Origin: Vannielia sp.
Lineage (GTDB): Bacteria > Pseudomonadota > Alphaproteobacteria > Rhodobacterales > Rhodobacteraceae
Length of the DNA: 64,000 nt
Direction of reading: 5' to 3'
Assembly (NCBI RefSeq): GCF_029212645.1
Contig: NZ_JARGND010000017.1
Location: forward strand, 1-64,000
Positions 35,320-43,728 of the stretch are shown piece by piece. Made by a program: the position numbers and the translations under genes. Below the pieces are notes generated by a model. It was not told the DNA's origin. It was given only the letters and a program-made list of their open reading frames with translations, and did not search any database. The stretch's first letter is position 1. Every line of letters begins with the position of its first letter.

Positions 35320-36048
35320 CTACATGAGCGGGCGTTCTGTCACCGGTTCATCGCCCATCTTCGCCAGGTTGCGCAGGCCGGCGATATCGTGCAGCTCAAG
35401 CCGCCCGTTGCGCCATGTGGCGAGGCGCTTTTCGCGCAGTTTTGCGAGGCTCTTGTTGGTGTGAACCAGCGACAGGCCAAGGGCGTCTGCAAGGTCTTGC
35501 TGGCGATAAGGCAGGTTCATTTCACCATTGCGGGTCAATCCAAGCGCCTCGCCGCGCTGATGCAACCGCACCAAGGCCCAAGCAAGCGCTTCAACCGCGG
35601 TGCGCTGGCCAACACTCAGCAGAGCCTCGCCCAGAAAGTGCTCCTCAACACAGGCCAGCCAGGTCACAACATAGGCCCGTTCAGGATAGGCTTTGAAGAA
35701 ATCAAACAGTGCTTTGCGGTCAAACACACAAAGCGTCATCGAAGTGCTCGCCTCGACCGAGTGGGTCATCTCGCCCAGCACGGCGGCCTGCAGGCCGATG
35801 AAATCGCCGGGAAAGACGAAGTTCACCACCTGCCGCTCGCCGGATTCCAGAAGTTTGTAACGCAGCCCCATGCCGCGCAGCGCCGTAAAGAGCTGCGGGC
35901 TGTTGGACCCTTCCATCAAAAGGGTTGCGCCCGCCTCAATGCGCAACTCGCCGACCTTGAAGTTTTGCATATGCTCAACTTCGCGCCCGTCCATTTGCTT
36001 GAACAGGGGCTTCTTGCGCAGCGGGCAGTCTTTGCAGGCGGTTGCCAT
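35320..36048 (-). CDS. Crp/Fnr-family transcriptional regulator
   Basis: A 242-residue regulator. The N-terminus has CKDCPLRKKPLF, common in Rhodobacteraceae Crp/Fnr proteins. A cyclic-nucleotide-type beta-roll follows (EAGATLLMEGSNSPQLFTAL, VVNFVFPGDFIGLQAAVLGE), then the dimer helix and a helix-turn-helix (YRQQDLADALGLSLVHTNKS). The cysteine pattern is not that of a standard four-Cys oxygen sensor FNR, so the signal is unclear. It is the third gene of a tight run behind the DUF883 and holin-like genes, with 3 bp between it and the latter. Confidence 0.9.
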   Translation of the reverse strand: MATACKDCPLRKKPLFKQMDGREVEHMQNFKVGELRIEAGATLLMEGSNSPQLFTALRGMGLRYKLLESGERQVVNFVFPGDFIGLQAAVLGEMTHSVEASTSMTLCVFDRKALFDFFKAYPERAYVVTWLACVEEHFLGEALLSVGQRTAVEALAWALVRLHQRGEALGLTRNGEMNLPYRQQDLADALGLSLVHTNKSLAKLREKRLATWRNGRLELHDIAGLRNLAKMGDEPVTERPLM

Positions 36049-36051
36049 CTA

Positions 36052-36408
36052 TTAGCGCCTCGCGCCCGGCGGGTTTGATGCTTTGCGCCGCCCGGATTCC
36101 AGCCCGTAGATGAAGGCTTCTGCAAGGGTGGCCCCATTGGCTGCGGCCTCTACGTTTGGGTTTTTCTCAACGGGCGGAACATCCACTTTGGGGCGCATCT
36201 GGCCGAGTGCCAAAAGGACAAACCCGGCCCCAACCCAGATGCAGCCAACGATCAAGGCCGCGACCTGCGCTGACGTGATCGCGACCAGCGCGAGCCAGCC
36301 GGCCACGGTGAGGAAACCCGCCCCAACGAGGAGGCATAAAGCCGCCCCGCCGGAGAAAGCCGCTCGCCGCACGGCGAAGCGCGCGCTGTTTTGAAGTCGC
36401 TCGAACAT
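36052..36408 (-). CDS. Phage-holin-family (YqjE-like) membrane protein
   Basis: A 118-residue protein with two adjacent membrane helices (AALCLLVGAGFLTVAGWLAL and a second at about residues 45-68), then a cytoplasmic tail ending GLESGRRKASNPPGARR. This is the actinobacteriophage holin III/YqjE-like family. Chromosomal members usually sit next to DUF883/YqjD-like genes and are stress-induced, not lytic. It begins 4 bp after the DUF883 gene, whose upstream EcfG-type box should also serve it. Confidence 0.8.
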   Translation of the reverse strand: MFERLQNSARFAVRRAAFSGGAALCLLVGAGFLTVAGWLALVAITSAQVAALIVGCIWVGAGFVLLALGQMRPKVDVPPVEKNPNVEAAANGATLAEAFIYGLESGRRKASNPPGARR

Positions 36409-36412
36409 CGGA

Positions 36413-36736
36413 TTACTTCCGCGCCATCATATGGCCGATGACAAAGCCAAGACCGGCCGCAATACCAAGTGCGGCGGCGGGCTTTTCGTGGACGAAGTTA
36501 TTCGCCTTCCCGTAAGCGTCCTCGGCCTGACCACGCACGAATGCCGCGCCTTCTTGCGCGCGTGCCTTTGCTTCACCGGCCTTGCTTTCCGCGTACTGGC
36601 GCGCCTCGGAGCCTTTTGCACGGCCCAGATCGGCCATGGCACCGGTCAGCCCGGCAATGTCGGCTTTCAGCGCTTCAATTTGGGCAGCAATGTCGTCGGA
36701 TGCGATGTTGCTGTCGGTTGTTTTTGTCTGTGCCAT
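36413..36736 (-). CDS. DUF883 (YqjD/ElaB-like) membrane-anchored stress protein
   Basis: A 107-residue protein: a long charged helix (about residues 12-80, IEALKADIAGLTGAMADLGR and an Ala/Lys/Glu-rich stretch) followed by one C-terminal membrane anchor ending GLGFVIGHMMARK. In E. coli the related YqjD binds inner membrane and ribosomes in stationary phase. It is the first gene of the DUF883-holin-Crp run and has an EcfG-type box upstream. Confidence 0.85.
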   Translation of the reverse strand: MAQTKTTDSNIASDDIAAQIEALKADIAGLTGAMADLGRAKGSEARQYAESKAGEAKARAQEGAAFVRGQAEDAYGKANNFVHEKPAAALGIAAGLGFVIGHMMARK

Positions 36737-36791
36737 TGTAGGAACCTCCTGGGGTGAATTTAAAGTCTGACGTTATGTCATTCGACACATT

Positions 36792-36816
36792 AACTGCGCG
36801 CATGACGAATGGTTCC
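36792..36816 (-). promoter_or_regulatory. EcfG-type promoter for the DUF883-holin-Crp operon
   Basis: On the minus strand, GGAAC (36816-36812), 16 bases, then AGTT (36795-36792). EcfG promoters in alphaproteobacteria follow GGAAC-N16/17-CGTT, so one base of the -10 differs. It lies about 56 bases upstream of the DUF883 start. Confidence 0.6.
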
Positions 36817-36850
36817 AATTAACGCGTTCAATTTTTAAAATATTTTTTGT

Positions 36851-36876
36851 GGAACAGAGAAAGGCTGGAAAAGGTT
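36851..36876 (+). promoter_or_regulatory. EcfG-type promoter for the DUF1328 gene
   Basis: GGAAC (36851-36855), 17 bases, GGTT (36873-36876), about 64 bases upstream of the DUF1328 start. It fits GGAAC-N16/17-CGTT with one mismatch, the same as the nepR-side box at 43967. It forms a divergent pair with the box at 36792-36816. Confidence 0.6.
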
Positions 36877-36939
36877 GGTCATTCAAATCGGCGGCATCAA
36901 GGTCGCTGAGCAGAAACCGAACTCGAAAGGAATTTAAAA

Positions 36940-37110
36940 ATGCTTGGCTGGGCACTCACTTTCCTCGTTATTGCACTCATCGCGGCTGTCTTTGGATTTG
37001 GCGGCATTGCCTCTGCATCCGCTGGTATCGCGCAGGTGCTGTTCTTCATCTTCCTCGTGCTCTTCGTGGTTGCAATGGTCGCCCGTGCACTGCGCGGTCG
37101 CACACCCTGA
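36940..37110 (+). CDS. DUF1328 (YtjA-like) small membrane protein, 56 aa
   Basis: An ATG after CGAAAGGAATTTAAAA opens [20 protein letters not shown], a [12 protein letters not shown] turn, and a second helix ([19 protein letters not shown]) ending RGRTP. This is the full DUF1328 pattern, a two-helix membrane peptide common in proteobacteria and often part of the general stress regulon. An EcfG-type box upstream and a strong terminator downstream make it a single-gene transcript. Confidence 0.88.
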   Translation: MLGWALTFLVIALIAAVFGFGGIASASAGIAQVLFFIFLVLFVVAMVARALRGRTP

Positions 37111-37133
37111 TAAGGCATCATATCCAGTGAGTT

Positions 37134-37166
37134 AGGGCGCCCTTCGGGGCGCCCTTTCTCGTTTTT
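37134..37166 (+). terminator. Rho-independent terminator after the DUF1328 gene
   Basis: AGGGCGCCC, tetraloop TTCG, GGGCGCCCT, then TTCTCGTTTTT. A second hairpin (CCGCCCC-TTTGA-GGGGCGG) follows at 37169-37187. The rest of the 328-bp gap up to the PRC-barrel gene holds an AT-rich patch flanked by GGCGCGCG repeats and the promoter at 37353. Confidence 0.9.
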
Positions 37167-37352
37167 CGCCGCCCCTTTGAGGGGCGGGATGCGACCGTGA
37201 AAAACTCAAAACGCCCCGCCAGCATAATTTGTGATGTTTTATTCAGGACCCCCCGGGGAGGCGCGCGCAGTATATAAGCAGCATATAAAAGGAAGGCGCG
37301 CGTAACTCGGGCGGCATCCCGCCGGTTCCATAAATTGGGGAATAAAAAAACA

Positions 37353-37377
37353 GGAACAATTCATTTCGTCACCTGTT
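37353..37377 (+). promoter_or_regulatory. EcfG-type promoter for the PRC-barrel gene
   Basis: GGAAC (37353-37357), 16 bases, TGTT (37374-37377), about 62 bases upstream of the ATG. It is one base off the GGAAC-N16-CGTT form seen before phyR. Confidence 0.55.
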
Positions 37378-37438
37378 GTTGATCCAGACGAGGCGAACAG
37401 CGCCTCATCCTCTACGAACTAAACCGGGAGAAAAAACT

Positions 37439-38323
37439 ATGAAACGCATTCTTGCAACCACCGCGCTGACAGCAGCCATTGCAATGCCGGCCTTTGCCGA
37501 GCAACACATGGCCGACACGAAAGTTGAGATGGATGGCGCGCACAGCGGCTTTATTCAGCAGGCTGACGAAACCAACCTCATGGCCTCGACGCTGATCGGT
37601 AAGCGCGTTTACGTAAGCGAGACCGATGTTGATGACACCACCGCCATGAACGACGCCGACCCCGAGTGGGACGACATTGGCGAAGTGAATGACGTGGTGC
37701 TCAGCCGTAACGGCGAAGTTGAAGGCATCCTTGTTGATGTTGGCGGCTTCCTCGGCATGGGTGAAAAAACCGTTGGCCTCACCATGGATGACCTGAAGCT
37801 TGTGTCGGATGGCGATGACGCCGGTGACTACTTCATCACCCTCACCTCCTCCAAGGAGGCGCTCGACCAGGCCCCCGCCTTTGAACGGGCTAATGCTGAA
37901 ATGACGCAGTCCGATGTTGAGATGACGCAGGCCGATGGCACAATGACCGAGACCAACTCCGGTACGGAGACGCCCTTGGTGAATGAAAATGCGGCCGCCG
38001 AGCGTCCGATGGACGGGTTTGAGCGTGAAGGTTATTCCACCGTTGCGCTGACGCAGATGAGCTCTGACGAACTGGTTGGCACCCCTGTCTATGACAGCGC
38101 TGACAACCGCGTTGGTGAAATCTCCGAAGTGCTGATCGCCACCGATGGCGTTGTGACCGACGCGATCATCGATGTGGGTGGCTTCCTCGGCATTGGCGAA
38201 AAGCCGGTTGCCATCAGCTTTGACGGGATTTCGCTGCAACAGCAGACCGATGGTGACGACCTGCGCGCCTATGTGGGCACCACCGAGCAGCAGCTTGAAG
38301 AATTCCCAACGTATGAAGACTGA
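37439..38323 (+). CDS. Secreted protein with two PRC-barrel domains
   Basis: A 294-residue exported protein. The signal peptide (MKRILATTALTAAIAMPAFA) is followed by a PRC-barrel (LIGKRVYVSE through VVLSRNGEVEGILVDVGGFL), an acidic Met/Thr/Glu linker with repeated EMTQ/TMTE units, and a second PRC-barrel (LVGTPVYDSADNRVGEISEV and GGFLGIGEKPVAISFD). The two barrels share the DVGGFLGxGEK motif, so they arose by duplication. PRC-barrels bind RNA or proteins in the cytoplasm; exported tandem forms are common in alphaproteobacteria but unexplained. The GGGAG before the ATG fixes the start. Confidence 0.88.
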   Translation: MKRILATTALTAAIAMPAFAEQHMADTKVEMDGAHSGFIQQADETNLMASTLIGKRVYVSETDVDDTTAMNDADPEWDDIGEVNDVVLSRNGEVEGILVDVGGFLGMGEKTVGLTMDDLKLVSDGDDAGDYFITLTSSKEALDQAPAFERANAEMTQSDVEMTQADGTMTETNSGTETPLVNENAAAERPMDGFEREGYSTVALTQMSSDELVGTPVYDSADNRVGEISEVLIATDGVVTDAIIDVGGFLGIGEKPVAISFDGISLQQQTDGDDLRAYVGTTEQQLEEFPTYED

Positions 38324-38383
38324 TCCTGCTCACGCAGTTGCGGGCCGCTTCACAGGCGGCCTGCTCTGATCACGTCGTTTTGG

Positions 38384-38421
38384 CCCCGGGGGCCGGTTTT
38401 TTCCGGTCCCCGGGGTTTTTT
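38384..38421 (+). terminator. Very strong rho-independent terminator after the PRC-barrel gene
   Basis: A 13-bp stem (CCCCGGGGGCCGG with CCGGTCCCCGGGG, one G-T wobble), loop TTTTTT, tail TTTTTT. It isolates the PRC-barrel gene from the AI-2E family gene. Confidence 0.95.
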
Positions 38422-38488
38422 GTGCTTACCTGTGTTAGAATTTCCCCCGACCGTTTTTTTGCACCGCATTTCACACCAGTCAGGACCA

Positions 38489-39598
38489 ATGACCATGACA
38501 GACATAGCCAACCGCAAGCGGCTCTATGGCCCCCTGATGGTCATCGCCGCCTTTACGGTGATCGCGGCGCTCAAGATCGGCTCCGCGATCCTGGCCCCCG
38601 TGGTGCTGGCCCTCACAACAGGCGTTATCCTTGCTCCGGCCATCTCGTTTTTTCGCAGGCTCGGATTACCCACAGGTGCGGCAGCCGGGACTTTGCTGCT
38701 TTTGTTTATCGTCGGCTTCACCGGTTTGTTCCTGCTGCTCGAACCCGTGGTTTGGACAGCAGTCGAGCGGATCCCGAGCATCTGGTATGAGTTGCAATCC
38801 TCCCTGCATGACATGCAGGACATGCTGCGCGGCATCAAGGAAGTCACCGATAACGTGGCCGGGGCAATTAACCTAGAAGCCGCCGAGGCAGGCCCGCAGG
38901 CGGCAGCAGAAGGGGAAGGCAGCGTGCAAATGCCAACGGCGATTGACGCGATTTCGCTGGCCCCCGCCATCGCCGCCGAGATCATGGTTTTCATCGGGGT
39001 GCTGTTTTTCTTTCTGTTCACGCGTGACCAGATTTACCTGTGGTTGGGCCGCACGATGAGCGGTGGCGATGAAGGTGAAAACGAGCGGATCAAAACCTCC
39101 CTCGTTCAGGCCGAGCACATGGTCTCACGCTATTTCCTGACCATCACCCTGATCAACGCCTGTCTTGGCCTCGCCGTTGCCGCGGTAATGGCCGCCTTTG
39201 GCCTGGCCTCCCCCATCCTCTGGGGGCTTGGGGCCTTTACGTTGAACTTCATCCCCTATCTCGGGCCAGCGGTGTTTGCGGTGTTGCTGACGCTTGGTGG
39301 AATCGTGGCGTTTGACGGGATCCTCGCGGTGCTGCCAGTGGGGGCGTATCTGTGCATGAACGTCACCGAGGGCCAGTTCGTAACCCCCTCTCTGGTGGGC
39401 AAACGCCTGTCCGTGAACCCGCTAGCGATTTTTCTGTCGCTGATCTCATTTGTCTGGCTCTGGGGGGCACTAGGGGGCTTCGTGGCAATCCCGGTGCTGC
39501 TTTGGGTATTGCTGATTTCTGGCCTGCTGAAGCCAAGCGGCGATATGCTCGTTGGCGCAGAACACGTGGCCAATGCCGTGAAGGACCCGGCCGAATAG
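38489..39598 (+). CDS. AI-2E family transporter (UPF0118)
   Basis: A 369-residue membrane protein with about eight helices and a loop region containing VVWTAVERIPSIWYELQSSL. The end carries LNFIPYLGPAVFAVLLTLGG and SVNPLAIFLSLISFVWLWGA, the conserved core of the family. Members export autoinducer-2 or act as Na+/H+ antiporters; which applies here cannot be told. An ATG two codons downstream is an alternative start. Confidence 0.9.
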   Translation: MTMTDIANRKRLYGPLMVIAAFTVIAALKIGSAILAPVVLALTTGVILAPAISFFRRLGLPTGAAAGTLLLLFIVGFTGLFLLLEPVVWTAVERIPSIWYELQSSLHDMQDMLRGIKEVTDNVAGAINLEAAEAGPQAAAEGEGSVQMPTAIDAISLAPAIAAEIMVFIGVLFFFLFTRDQIYLWLGRTMSGGDEGENERIKTSLVQAEHMVSRYFLTITLINACLGLAVAAVMAAFGLASPILWGLGAFTLNFIPYLGPAVFAVLLTLGGIVAFDGILAVLPVGAYLCMNVTEGQFVTPSLVGKRLSVNPLAIFLSLISFVWLWGALGGFVAIPVLLWVLLISGLLKPSGDMLVGAEHVANAVKDPAE

Positions 39599-39614
39599 TC
39601 CAGAGCCGCTGGCG

Positions 39615-41303
39615 CTACACCATTTGTTCCGGGATGCCGGGCACCTGATGGCCAAACCGCGCGGTTGAGCGCAGATCAAAGGGCAGCAGAAAGCTCTGGC
39701 GATCTTCGGGCGAGCGGGCCGCATCGGAGCGGGCGATATTTTCCCAGGCTTCGCGGGCGGTGAGCGGATCAATCAAGCGGTCCCGCTGGGCTTCGGTCGC
39801 ATCGGGGAACCAATGGTCCACCACCCGCTCGCGGATCATCTCCACATCTCCCCGGTGGGTCATTTCGACCCCGGCTTCGCTATCCCATTTCATCGAGCGC
39901 CCGTTCAGGTTAGCCGATGAAACGATCGCCGCCGCTTCATCAAACACCGATAGCTTGGCATGAACATAGATCACCGGCGCGCCAAAGAGCGCGGCGCGGC
40001 CCAGCCCGCCATGCTTTTCGCGCCCGGTTCCATCCGGCTCTCCCACACCAGCTTCGCCGACCTCGTCGGATGGGCTTTCGGGGCGGCGGCGCTGGGCCGG
40101 AGAGGCAATGAACAGCCGCTCGCCAAAGGCCCGGCGCAGCTTGCGCAGGGCGCGCGCTTGAAGATACTCGCCATACCGCGCATCGGTTCCGCCGGAGTTG
40201 AAGGCCACCTCTTCAGGGGCCGCAGGAAGCACCAACAGGCAGTTGAGGCCCGGTTCGGCCGCCGCGCGTGCGGCCAGGGCGCGAGCGAGGTGCGTGTCTC
40301 TAAAGAACTGCGATTCCAGATAGATGAGGTGTTTTGCCTGCGCCGTGCGCGCAATATGCGCCGCGTAAATTCCGCGAGAGGCGGTTTCGGGGGCAAAGCG
40401 CAAAACCTTCATCGGGCTGGGGCGCGACAGCGTGGTGATAAACCGCAACCCCTCGGTCGCAGGCCGCATCTCGGGCTGGCCAAGAGGGGGCGGGCAGCCC
40501 GGCTTTCCGGCGGTTTGATCAAGGAACAGATCAACATGGCGCTCGGCCTGAGCGGCCAGGGCGGGTTCGTCAAACAGCATCTGGATATCGTGCCAGGTAT
40601 CCTGCGCCATGCGGCTGTGTTCGGGCGTGTCCCAGCGGCGTTCATCCAGATCAAGGCCACCGATGAAAAGGCGTTTGCCGTCGATGACCGCCAGTTTCTG
40701 GTGGTGGGTCACGGGCGCCAGCGAAAAGCGCTGCCACCAGTTGGGGCGCACCTTATGGGTTTCGCTGTCTGTCTTCACCAGATGCGTGCGCAACCTCGGG
40801 GCTTCGCTCAGAAACCGCTCGCGTGCGGCTTCGGGGCGGTGGTTTACGATCCCGGCGGCTTGGTGCAGCTTGGTGGCCGCGACGGCCCACAGAAAAATGC
40901 CCAGAACCTTGCCAATGCGCGCAGGATGCAGCGCGGCGATGGCCTCAAACGGTGCCGCCTCGTCGCCCGCCATCTCACGCACGGCCGCGCATTGACGAAT
41001 GGTGTGCCAGCTCATCCGGTGCAGCTCAGGCGCGCCAATCGGATCAAAATCCGCCACCACAAGGCGGATCGACACACCGCGTGACAGCGCATCGGCGAGC
41101 AGATCAGCCCATGTTTCCCCTATTGCGCGGCCCTCGTCACTGCGCAGACGGGTTGCCAGATCAATCACCCGAAAACTCAGCACCACCCGCTCATGGGCCG
41201 CAAGAATGGCCCGCTCCAGCGCCGGGAACGCCTCGGCGGCGGTGAGCAACAGCTTACAATCGCTCACATCGGGCAGGGGCGCGGATTGCCCGGCGGCGCT
41301 CAT
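39615..41303 (-). CDS. Phospholipase D-like protein (two HKD motifs)
   Basis: A 562-residue phosphatidyltransferase/phospholipase family protein. Both HxKxxxxD motifs are complete: HHQKLAVIDGKRLFIGGLDL and VHAKLSVFDEAAAIVSSANL. The region after the second motif (GVEMTHRGDVEMIRERVVDH) is as in bacterial PLD-like proteins. No signal peptide is seen. Its start overlaps the stress-response histidine kinase by 4 bases (ATGA), so it is probably the last gene of the nepR-ecfG-kinase operon; membrane lipid remodelling under stress is an inference. Confidence 0.9.
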   Translation of the reverse strand: MSAAGQSAPLPDVSDCKLLLTAAEAFPALERAILAAHERVVLSFRVIDLATRLRSDEGRAIGETWADLLADALSRGVSIRLVVADFDPIGAPELHRMSWHTIRQCAAVREMAGDEAAPFEAIAALHPARIGKVLGIFLWAVAATKLHQAAGIVNHRPEAARERFLSEAPRLRTHLVKTDSETHKVRPNWWQRFSLAPVTHHQKLAVIDGKRLFIGGLDLDERRWDTPEHSRMAQDTWHDIQMLFDEPALAAQAERHVDLFLDQTAGKPGCPPPLGQPEMRPATEGLRFITTLSRPSPMKVLRFAPETASRGIYAAHIARTAQAKHLIYLESQFFRDTHLARALAARAAAEPGLNCLLVLPAAPEEVAFNSGGTDARYGEYLQARALRKLRRAFGERLFIASPAQRRRPESPSDEVGEAGVGEPDGTGREKHGGLGRAALFGAPVIYVHAKLSVFDEAAAIVSSANLNGRSMKWDSEAGVEMTHRGDVEMIRERVVDHWFPDATEAQRDRLIDPLTAREAWENIARSDAARSPEDRQSFLLPFDLRSTARFGHQVPGIPEQMV

Positions 41304-43129
41304 TGCGCAGCATCCGCTGCGGTGGGCGCGGCCTCTCCGGGGGCATGCTCCACGCCGGGGCCATCAAGCGGGCCGGGTTCAATGGCAAACGTCAGGGACA
41401 GGCAGAAACTGTCTTCCTCGTCCTCCACCTCAAGCCGCCCGCCAAGTTGTGCGGCAAAGGCGCGGATAAGCTGCGAACCAAGCCCGTTTTTGCCGGGCGG
41501 CTCATAGTTTCTGGTGAGGGGTGCGCCCTTGGAATTTGAGATCACCAACCGGGCGCGGGGCTTCTTGTCGGGCGCATCCGGGGTGGTTTCTTTGGGTTCC
41601 AACTCCTCCATCACCACCTTGAGCCATGCCGTGCCGGGGCCGTCGGGGTGGCCCATGTGCTTGGTCGCATTGGTCACGGCCTCTGTCGTGAGCAGGGCCA
41701 CGGGCACCGCCTGATCAGGGGCGATTTGCAGGGAGGCAATGTCGAGTTCGGGCGTGACCCCGGCATCCTTTGGCAGCGCGGTCGAGAGCGTTTGGCGCAG
41801 GATCGTCGAGAGCAGCGCATCGGCGTGGACCGTTGTGAGCCGCGACGTTTTGTAAAGGCTGGAGTGGACGGTTGCGAGCCCCAACACCCGGTCAAGCACG
41901 CGCTGCAAGGTCGCCCGCGCTTCCGGGGCGCGGGATTTGCGGAGTTCCATGTTCATGATCGAAGCGATCAGTTGAAGGTTGTTCTTTACCCGGTGATGAA
42001 CCTCCCGCAGCAGCAGGTTTTTCTCGCGCAGGTTGTTCTCCTGCTCTGCCTCATCATGGATGATCGTCTCGGCCATCGTCATGAAAGTTTCATCCATCTG
42101 GCGCAGCTCTGCCGGGGCAGTTCGCGGGATGCTGCCTCCCTCCGCAAGATCGCGGTCGCCAGCGGCAAAGCGGATCATCCGCCCCCTCAGGCGGCGGATG
42201 TGCACCAGCACAAGGCGATGCACCGCGATATAGGCCACCGCGAGTGAAATCGCCCACATCAGCATCGGGAAGAAAGCCGCCCCAAGCAAGACATTGCCCG
42301 GTTCGGTATTGCGCCAGATGGCCACCGCGTAAACAAGATCCGGAACAACGGTGACGACGGTATAGATGCGATTCTTGCCGCCGCGGCTGACACTGGCAAA
42401 GGCGGTATCGCCACTGAGCGGCAGTTGCTCGAGATCAATATCAAGCGGCAGTTCCGGGCCAAGCTTTGGCACGGCCAAGCCGGAGAAGATGATATTTCCG
42501 TCACGGGTGAAGGTGAGCAGATCAATCGGCACCGGGGATATATCTGCGGCGCCTTGCACGGGGTTGTGCGTCACGGTTTTGTTGCTGTCGATTTGCGCCC
42601 GTTCAATCGAGACGGACACAAAACCAAGGTAGCCCGCGTCGTCATAAACCGGGTAGCCGATGATCAGCACCGGAATCCCGCTGATGCGGCCCCGGTCGAG
42701 CACCTGGGCGCTTGGCACCCTGTCGCGATGCATCTGTTCGGAAAAGGTCGAGCCTCCCAGCTCAAAGGTTTCACCGCGGGAGTTGCAAGTGGTCACATTG
42801 TTGGGCTGAACAAAGGTCGCCAGCGTGTAAGTGACGGATCTGTCGGTAAATTCCTGCATCGTCTGGTGACAGGCGTCCGGGTCTTGCCGGGTGGTGACAA
42901 CGCTGGCTGCCAGCACCCGTGCCGAGGCAAAACCACCATAGACCATATCGCGCAGCGGCTCCACATCGGCCACGGTTTGCCCGTAGAGCGCCGAGCGTTT
43001 CAGCGCTTCGCCCTGCCGCGAAACATTGGCCGTTTGCATCAAGGCGATAATGCCAACGGGCAGCAGCGCAACCGACAGCAGCAGCGCCACCCGAAAAACG
43101 AGGCTACGTCCGATAACTCTTGCCGGCAT
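41300..43129 (-). CDS. Membrane sensor histidine kinase of the general stress response (HisKA_2 family)
   Basis: A 609-residue kinase. Helix 1 is at about residues 10-31, a periplasmic sensing domain spans about residues 35-275, helix 2 is at about 280-305, and a HAMP-like part follows. The HisKA_2 phosphoacceptor is His378 in LLREVHHRVKNNLQLIASIM. The HATPase domain has EAVTNATKH and GLGSQLIRAFAAQLGGRLEV. This is the class of kinase that phosphorylates PhyR. It follows ecfG by 20 bp, so it is very likely the PhyK-type input of this system. The signal is unknown. Confidence 0.9.
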   Translation of the reverse strand: MPARVIGRSLVFRVALLLSVALLPVGIIALMQTANVSRQGEALKRSALYGQTVADVEPLRDMVYGGFASARVLAASVVTTRQDPDACHQTMQEFTDRSVTYTLATFVQPNNVTTCNSRGETFELGGSTFSEQMHRDRVPSAQVLDRGRISGIPVLIIGYPVYDDAGYLGFVSVSIERAQIDSNKTVTHNPVQGAADISPVPIDLLTFTRDGNIIFSGLAVPKLGPELPLDIDLEQLPLSGDTAFASVSRGGKNRIYTVVTVVPDLVYAVAIWRNTEPGNVLLGAAFFPMLMWAISLAVAYIAVHRLVLVHIRRLRGRMIRFAAGDRDLAEGGSIPRTAPAELRQMDETFMTMAETIIHDEAEQENNLREKNLLLREVHHRVKNNLQLIASIMNMELRKSRAPEARATLQRVLDRVLGLATVHSSLYKTSRLTTVHADALLSTILRQTLSTALPKDAGVTPELDIASLQIAPDQAVPVALLTTEAVTNATKHMGHPDGPGTAWLKVVMEELEPKETTPDAPDKKPRARLVISNSKGAPLTRNYEPPGKNGLGSQLIRAFAAQLGGRLEVEDEEDSFCLSLTFAIEPGPLDGPGVEHAPGEAAPTAADAAQ

Positions 43130-43149
43130 GTGCCGCCCCCTCTTTCGGA

Positions 43150-43728
43150 TCAGCCGATCCGTGTCGCGCTTGCCGAGAGGACAGCCATGGTGCCCTGTTC
43201 GGTCAGCTCCATTTTTTCCTTTTCGTCAAGGTTGAGCATTTCAGCAAGGCGGGCGCGGGCACGGTTTGCACGGGATTTGACGGTGCCAACGGCGCATTCG
43301 CACGTATCGGCGGCTTCTTCGTAAGACATGCCCAGAGCGCCCACGAGCCACAGGGTTTCACGCTGCTCATCGGGCAGAGTGGCAAAGGCGCGCTGGAAAT
43401 CTGCCAGGGCAAGGCGTCCGTCATGGTCGGGCTTGGTGGCGAGGCCATCGGCAAATACCCCATCCACATCAGCCACTTCGCGGCCAGCCTTGCGGCGGGC
43501 GGAGTAGAAGGTGTTGCGCAGAATGGTAAAGAGCCAGGCGCGCAGGTTGGTGCCTTCCTTGAACTTGTCAAAGTTTGACCACGCCTTGACGACCGAGTCC
43601 TGAACCAGATCATCGGCCTGGGCCGAATTTCGGGCGAGGCTCATGGCGAAGGCACGCATGGCGGGGAGGTGTTCGACGATCTCATCGCGTGGATCTGTCG
43701 ATGTCGCCCGTGAGGATGCATCGTTCAT
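43150..43728 (-). CDS. ecfG: General stress response sigma factor EcfG
   Basis: A 192-residue ECF sigma factor. Region 2 reads MRAFAMSLARNSAQADDLVQ and NLRAWLFTILRNTFYSARRK; region 4 reads LPDEQRETLWLVGALGMSYE and AVGTVKSRANRARARLAEML. This is the EcfG type, held by NepR and released when phosphorylated PhyR mimics a sigma factor. Its ATG overlaps the nepR stop (ATGA). Confidence 0.95.
   Translation of the reverse strand: MNDASSRATSTDPRDEIVEHLPAMRAFAMSLARNSAQADDLVQDSVVKAWSNFDKFKEGTNLRAWLFTILRNTFYSARRKAGREVADVDGVFADGLATKPDHDGRLALADFQRAFATLPDEQRETLWLVGALGMSYEEAADTCECAVGTVKSRANRARARLAEMLNLDEKEKMELTEQGTMAVLSASATRIG

Noticed and set aside
36052-36408. Holin-family gene as a sign of a prophage
   Set aside because: No integrase, capsid, terminase or lysis partner is nearby, and chromosomal YqjE-like proteins beside DUF883 genes are common non-phage genes.
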